A stretch of DNA of 6,934 nt from JAIVJN01 sp036732565 (GTDB lineage: Bacteria; Acidobacteriota; Vicinamibacteria; Vicinamibacterales; UBA2999): assembly GCA_036732565.1 (NCBI GenBank), contig DAINCF010000386.1:1-6934 (forward strand), read 5' to 3'. The notes under the pieces were generated by a model. It did not search any database. It was not told the DNA's origin and saw nothing but the letters and a program-made list of their open reading frames with translations. Shown here in pieces: positions 5,320-6,934 of the stretch (the first letter of the stretch is position 1; each line of letters starts with the position of its first letter). A program made the position numbers and the translations under genes.

Positions 5320-5369
5320 GAATGCGTACGTAACCCCTACGAATGCGTAGCCCCAGGATTGCGTACGTA
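5313..5369. repeat. Three tandem units of about 21 bp between convergent genes
   Basis: Units begin at 5313, 5334 and 5351. The first two share CCCCTACGAATGCGTA exactly. The first continues CGTAA, while the second lacks the CGTA quartet, shortening its period to 17 bp. The third reads CCCCAGGATTGCGTA and then CGTAG. The CGTACG and TACGTA parts are self-complementary. The block fills nearly all the space between the DUF1028 stop and the prmA stop. Confidence 0.85.
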
Positions 5370-5380
5370 GCGTCCGCCCT

Positions 5381-6328
5381 TCAGGCCGGCCGACCCAACA
5401 TTATCGCCACCCAGTTGTCTTCCGTCTCCGACGTTTCGTGCATCCAGGGGCCGAGCGCTTCGCGTACCGCGGCGCGCTCGGATTCGTCGAACCCACTGAT
5501 CAGCAACGTCCCGTTTGGAGAGACCAGGGCACGAATCGATTCGCCCGTCGCGCGGAGCATGCCACCCGTGAGATTGGCCATCACGACATTCGCCTGACGC
5601 ATCGTGTGGTCGCGGAAGTCGCCGACCTCGAATTGCGGCGGCACGAACGCCCGGTTGAGCGACACGTTGTGCCGGGCGTTCTCGATCGCGTCCGGGTCCA
5701 CGTCGATGCCGACGACGCTTCGCGCCCCGGCGAGCGCGGCGGCGATCGCGAGCACACCCGAGCCGGTCCCGAGGTCCAGCACCGCTTGCCCTCGAAGATC
5801 CAATGTCGACAACGCGCGCAGGCACAACCGTGTGGTGGCATGGTGGCCGGTGCCGAAACCCATCGACGGCTCGATGACGATGAGCGTGCGATCGCCGAGC
5901 GTCTCGGGCACGGCCCACAGCGGCGCCACGATGAAGCGGCCGGCCTCGACGGCCGTCAGGCCGCGTTGCGATCGCGCGGCCCAGTCCTCGTCCGACACCT
6001 CCAGTGCGCTCAGCGTGAGCTCGGGGAATCGTGCGCCTATCGCGGCTCGCGCGGCGTCACGATCGATCGTCTGGGTGAAGTACACGCGCCAGCGAAGCGG
6101 CGAGGGTGGAGGCTCGGGAATCGGTGGATAGGTCGGGTCCCACAGGCCGCCTGGCGGCAACGGGAGCTCGGCGAGATCGTGAATGGCAACAGGATGGAAG
6201 TCCGTCAGCAGCGCGGCGAGTTGGCCCTCGAGCTCTCCGGTTGGGTCGACGTGGCCGGCTTCAATCTGCAGCGTCGGCCATCCACCTTCGCGCTGCGCGC
6301 TTCGGCGGACAAGCTCCCGGTCATCCAA
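5381..6328 (-). CDS. prmA: Ribosomal protein L11 methyltransferase PrmA
   Basis: Class I AdoMet-dependent methyltransferase that trimethylates amino groups of ribosomal protein L11; cytosolic. The 315 residues contain the substrate-recognition region (about 15-130), the family hallmark IEPSMGFGTGHHATTRLCL (152-170), the AdoMet loop VLDLGTGSGVLAIAAA (183-198), the acidic GIDVDPDA (207-214) and VVMANLTGGML (248-258, matching the usual ANI.aG.L). A proline-rich insert EPPPSP lies at 72-77. The start is a TTG at 6328. No ATG or GTG occurs in frame before the conserved GWPTLQIEA, and an AAGGA sequence sits five bases upstream. The TTG lies inside the last codons of dnaJ, an 8-bp overlap implying translational coupling. 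The first 16 residues resemble nothing I recognise, so the exact N-terminus is less sure than the identity. The gene converges on DUF1028. Confidence 0.93.
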   Translation of the reverse strand: MDDRELVRRSAQREGGWPTLQIEAGHVDPTGELEGQLAALLTDFHPVAIHDLAELPLPPGGLWDPTYPPIPEPPPSPLRWRVYFTQTIDRDAARAAIGARFPELTLSALEVSDEDWAARSQRGLTAVEAGRFIVAPLWAVPETLGDRTLIVIEPSMGFGTGHHATTRLCLRALSTLDLRGQAVLDLGTGSGVLAIAAALAGARSVVGIDVDPDAIENARHNVSLNRAFVPPQFEVGDFRDHTMRQANVVMANLTGGMLRATGESIRALVSPNGTLLISGFDESERAAVREALGPWMHETSETEDNWVAIMLGRPA

Positions 6329-6934
6329 AGATGTCCTTGACGCGCTCGAAGATGCCGCGATCGTCGGTTGTCGCGCCGCGTGACGTCGGCTTGCCTTGCG
6401 ACGAGGGCAAGGTCGCAGACAGCTGCTCCAGCAACTGGCGCTGATCCCGGCTGAGCTTTCGTGGTGTCAGACCCTGCACCATGACGACGAGGTCGCCACG
6501 CCCGCGACCCGACACGTCGGGCATCCCTTTCGCACGGACGCGGAATACCGAACCGCTCTGCGTCCCTTCGGGGACCTTGATCGTCTCCATCGAGTCGTCG
6601 TCGATGCCCGGAACGGTGATCTCACCACCCAGGGCGAGCGTCGTGAATTGCACCGGTACGTCGCAATGCAGATCGTTGCCGTCGCGTGTGAAGAACTCGT
6701 GCTCGGCGACCTGGATGACGACGAAGAGATCTCCCGGTGGGCCACCCTGCGCGCCAGCCTCGCCCTCGCCTGGGAGACGAAGGCGCTGACCCGTCGCGAT
6801 GCCGGGCGGGATCTTCACGGTGAGCTTGCGGGTCTGTTCGGTGACGCCGGCGCCGCGGCAGGTCTGGCAGGGCTTGGTGATGACGCGCCCCGAGCCGCGG
6901 CATTGACCGCACGTGCGCGCGACGGTGAAGAACC
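6321..6934 (-). CDS. dnaJ: Chaperone DnaJ, C-terminal part (5' end outside the window)
   Basis: DnaJ (Hsp40) delivers unfolded clients to DnaK and stimulates its ATPase; cytosolic. The open frame enters from the right edge and gives 203 residues. The first residues hold the last two zinc-finger repeats, CGQCRGSG and CQTCRGAG (fragment residues 8-15 and 22-29). The C-terminal client-binding and dimerisation domains follow: KLTVKIPPGIATGQRLRLPG, GDLFVVIQVAEHEFFTRDGNDL, LALGGEITVPGIDDDSMETI, and GTQSGSVFRVRAKGMP near GRGDLVVMV. It ends in FERVKDIFG, typical of DnaJ. The J-domain, Gly/Phe linker and first two zinc repeats lie beyond the window. Two zinc repeats visible plus the full C-terminal domain make DnaJ far more likely than CbpA, which lacks the zinc finger. 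Its TGA overlaps the prmA start, and dnaJ-prmA is a common pairing. Confidence 0.95.
   Translation of the reverse strand, partial: FFTVARTCGQCRGSGRVITKPCQTCRGAGVTEQTRKLTVKIPPGIATGQRLRLPGEGEAGAQGGPPGDLFVVIQVAEHEFFTRDGNDLHCDVPVQFTTLALGGEITVPGIDDDSMETIKVPEGTQSGSVFRVRAKGMPDVSGRGRGDLVVMVQGLTPRKLSRDQRQLLEQLSATLPSSQGKPTSRGATTDDRGIFERVKDIFG
6334..6338 (-). promoter_or_regulatory. Ribosome-binding site supporting the TTG start of prmA
   Basis: The minus strand reads AAGGA, then CATCT, then TTG at 6328. The site lies inside the dnaJ codons for Lys-Asp near its C-terminus. It is the main evidence for a non-ATG start of prmA. Confidence 0.6.

Noticed and set aside
5438..6340. Plus-strand open frame opposite prmA (300 codons)
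   Set aside because: Antisense to a clear PrmA; composition typical of a shadow frame.

Overview
The window is a G+C-rich bacterial chromosome segment of mostly housekeeping genes. Gene content and style (a cytosolic Hanks-type kinase, an orphan PilT-like ATPase, a DUF1028 protein, many short intergenic repeats) suggest Acidobacteriota, perhaps a Vicinamibacteria-like lineage. This is inference from familiarity; no marker gene here settles it. No rRNA, tRNA, CRISPR array, insertion sequence or phage gene was seen.

Layout. Positions 1-3470 hold a minus-strand run, in transcription order: a Ser/Thr protein kinase with a C-terminal zinc ribbon (2478-3470), the branched-chain aminotransferase ilvE (1386-2327), a PilT/PilU-type retraction ATPase (203-1375) and the first 68 codons of recX (1-206, continuing off the left edge). 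The last three are tightly packed: a 10-bp gap, then a 4-bp stop/start overlap. Positions 3676-5290 hold two plus-strand genes, the 16S rRNA methyltransferase rsmE and an exported DUF1028 (Ntn-hydrolase-like) protein. Positions 5381-6934 return to the minus strand with the 3' part of dnaJ followed, with an 8-bp overlap, by prmA. The 3471-3675 gap is a divergent promoter region; the 5291-5380 gap lies between convergent genes.

How the genes fit together. dnaJ, prmA and rsmE form a conserved chaperone / ribosome-modification neighbourhood in many bacteria. Here rsmE is present but inverted and separated from prmA by the DUF1028 gene, which suggests a local inversion or insertion. The kinase, ilvE, pilT and recX have no obvious common pathway and look like a mixed operon.

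The most distinctive thing is not a gene. Each of the four intergenic gaps longer than 50 bp carries its own short repeats or palindromes: a 13-bp-period array that flips orientation (2361-2479), a perfect 10-bp-stem hairpin (3622-3644), another hairpin plus three 23-bp tandem units (4421-4513), and a hairpin plus three units of about 21 bp (5287-5369). A 30-bp tandem repeat also lies inside the recX N-terminus. I see no new multi-gene system here. The repeats are the part worth following up.
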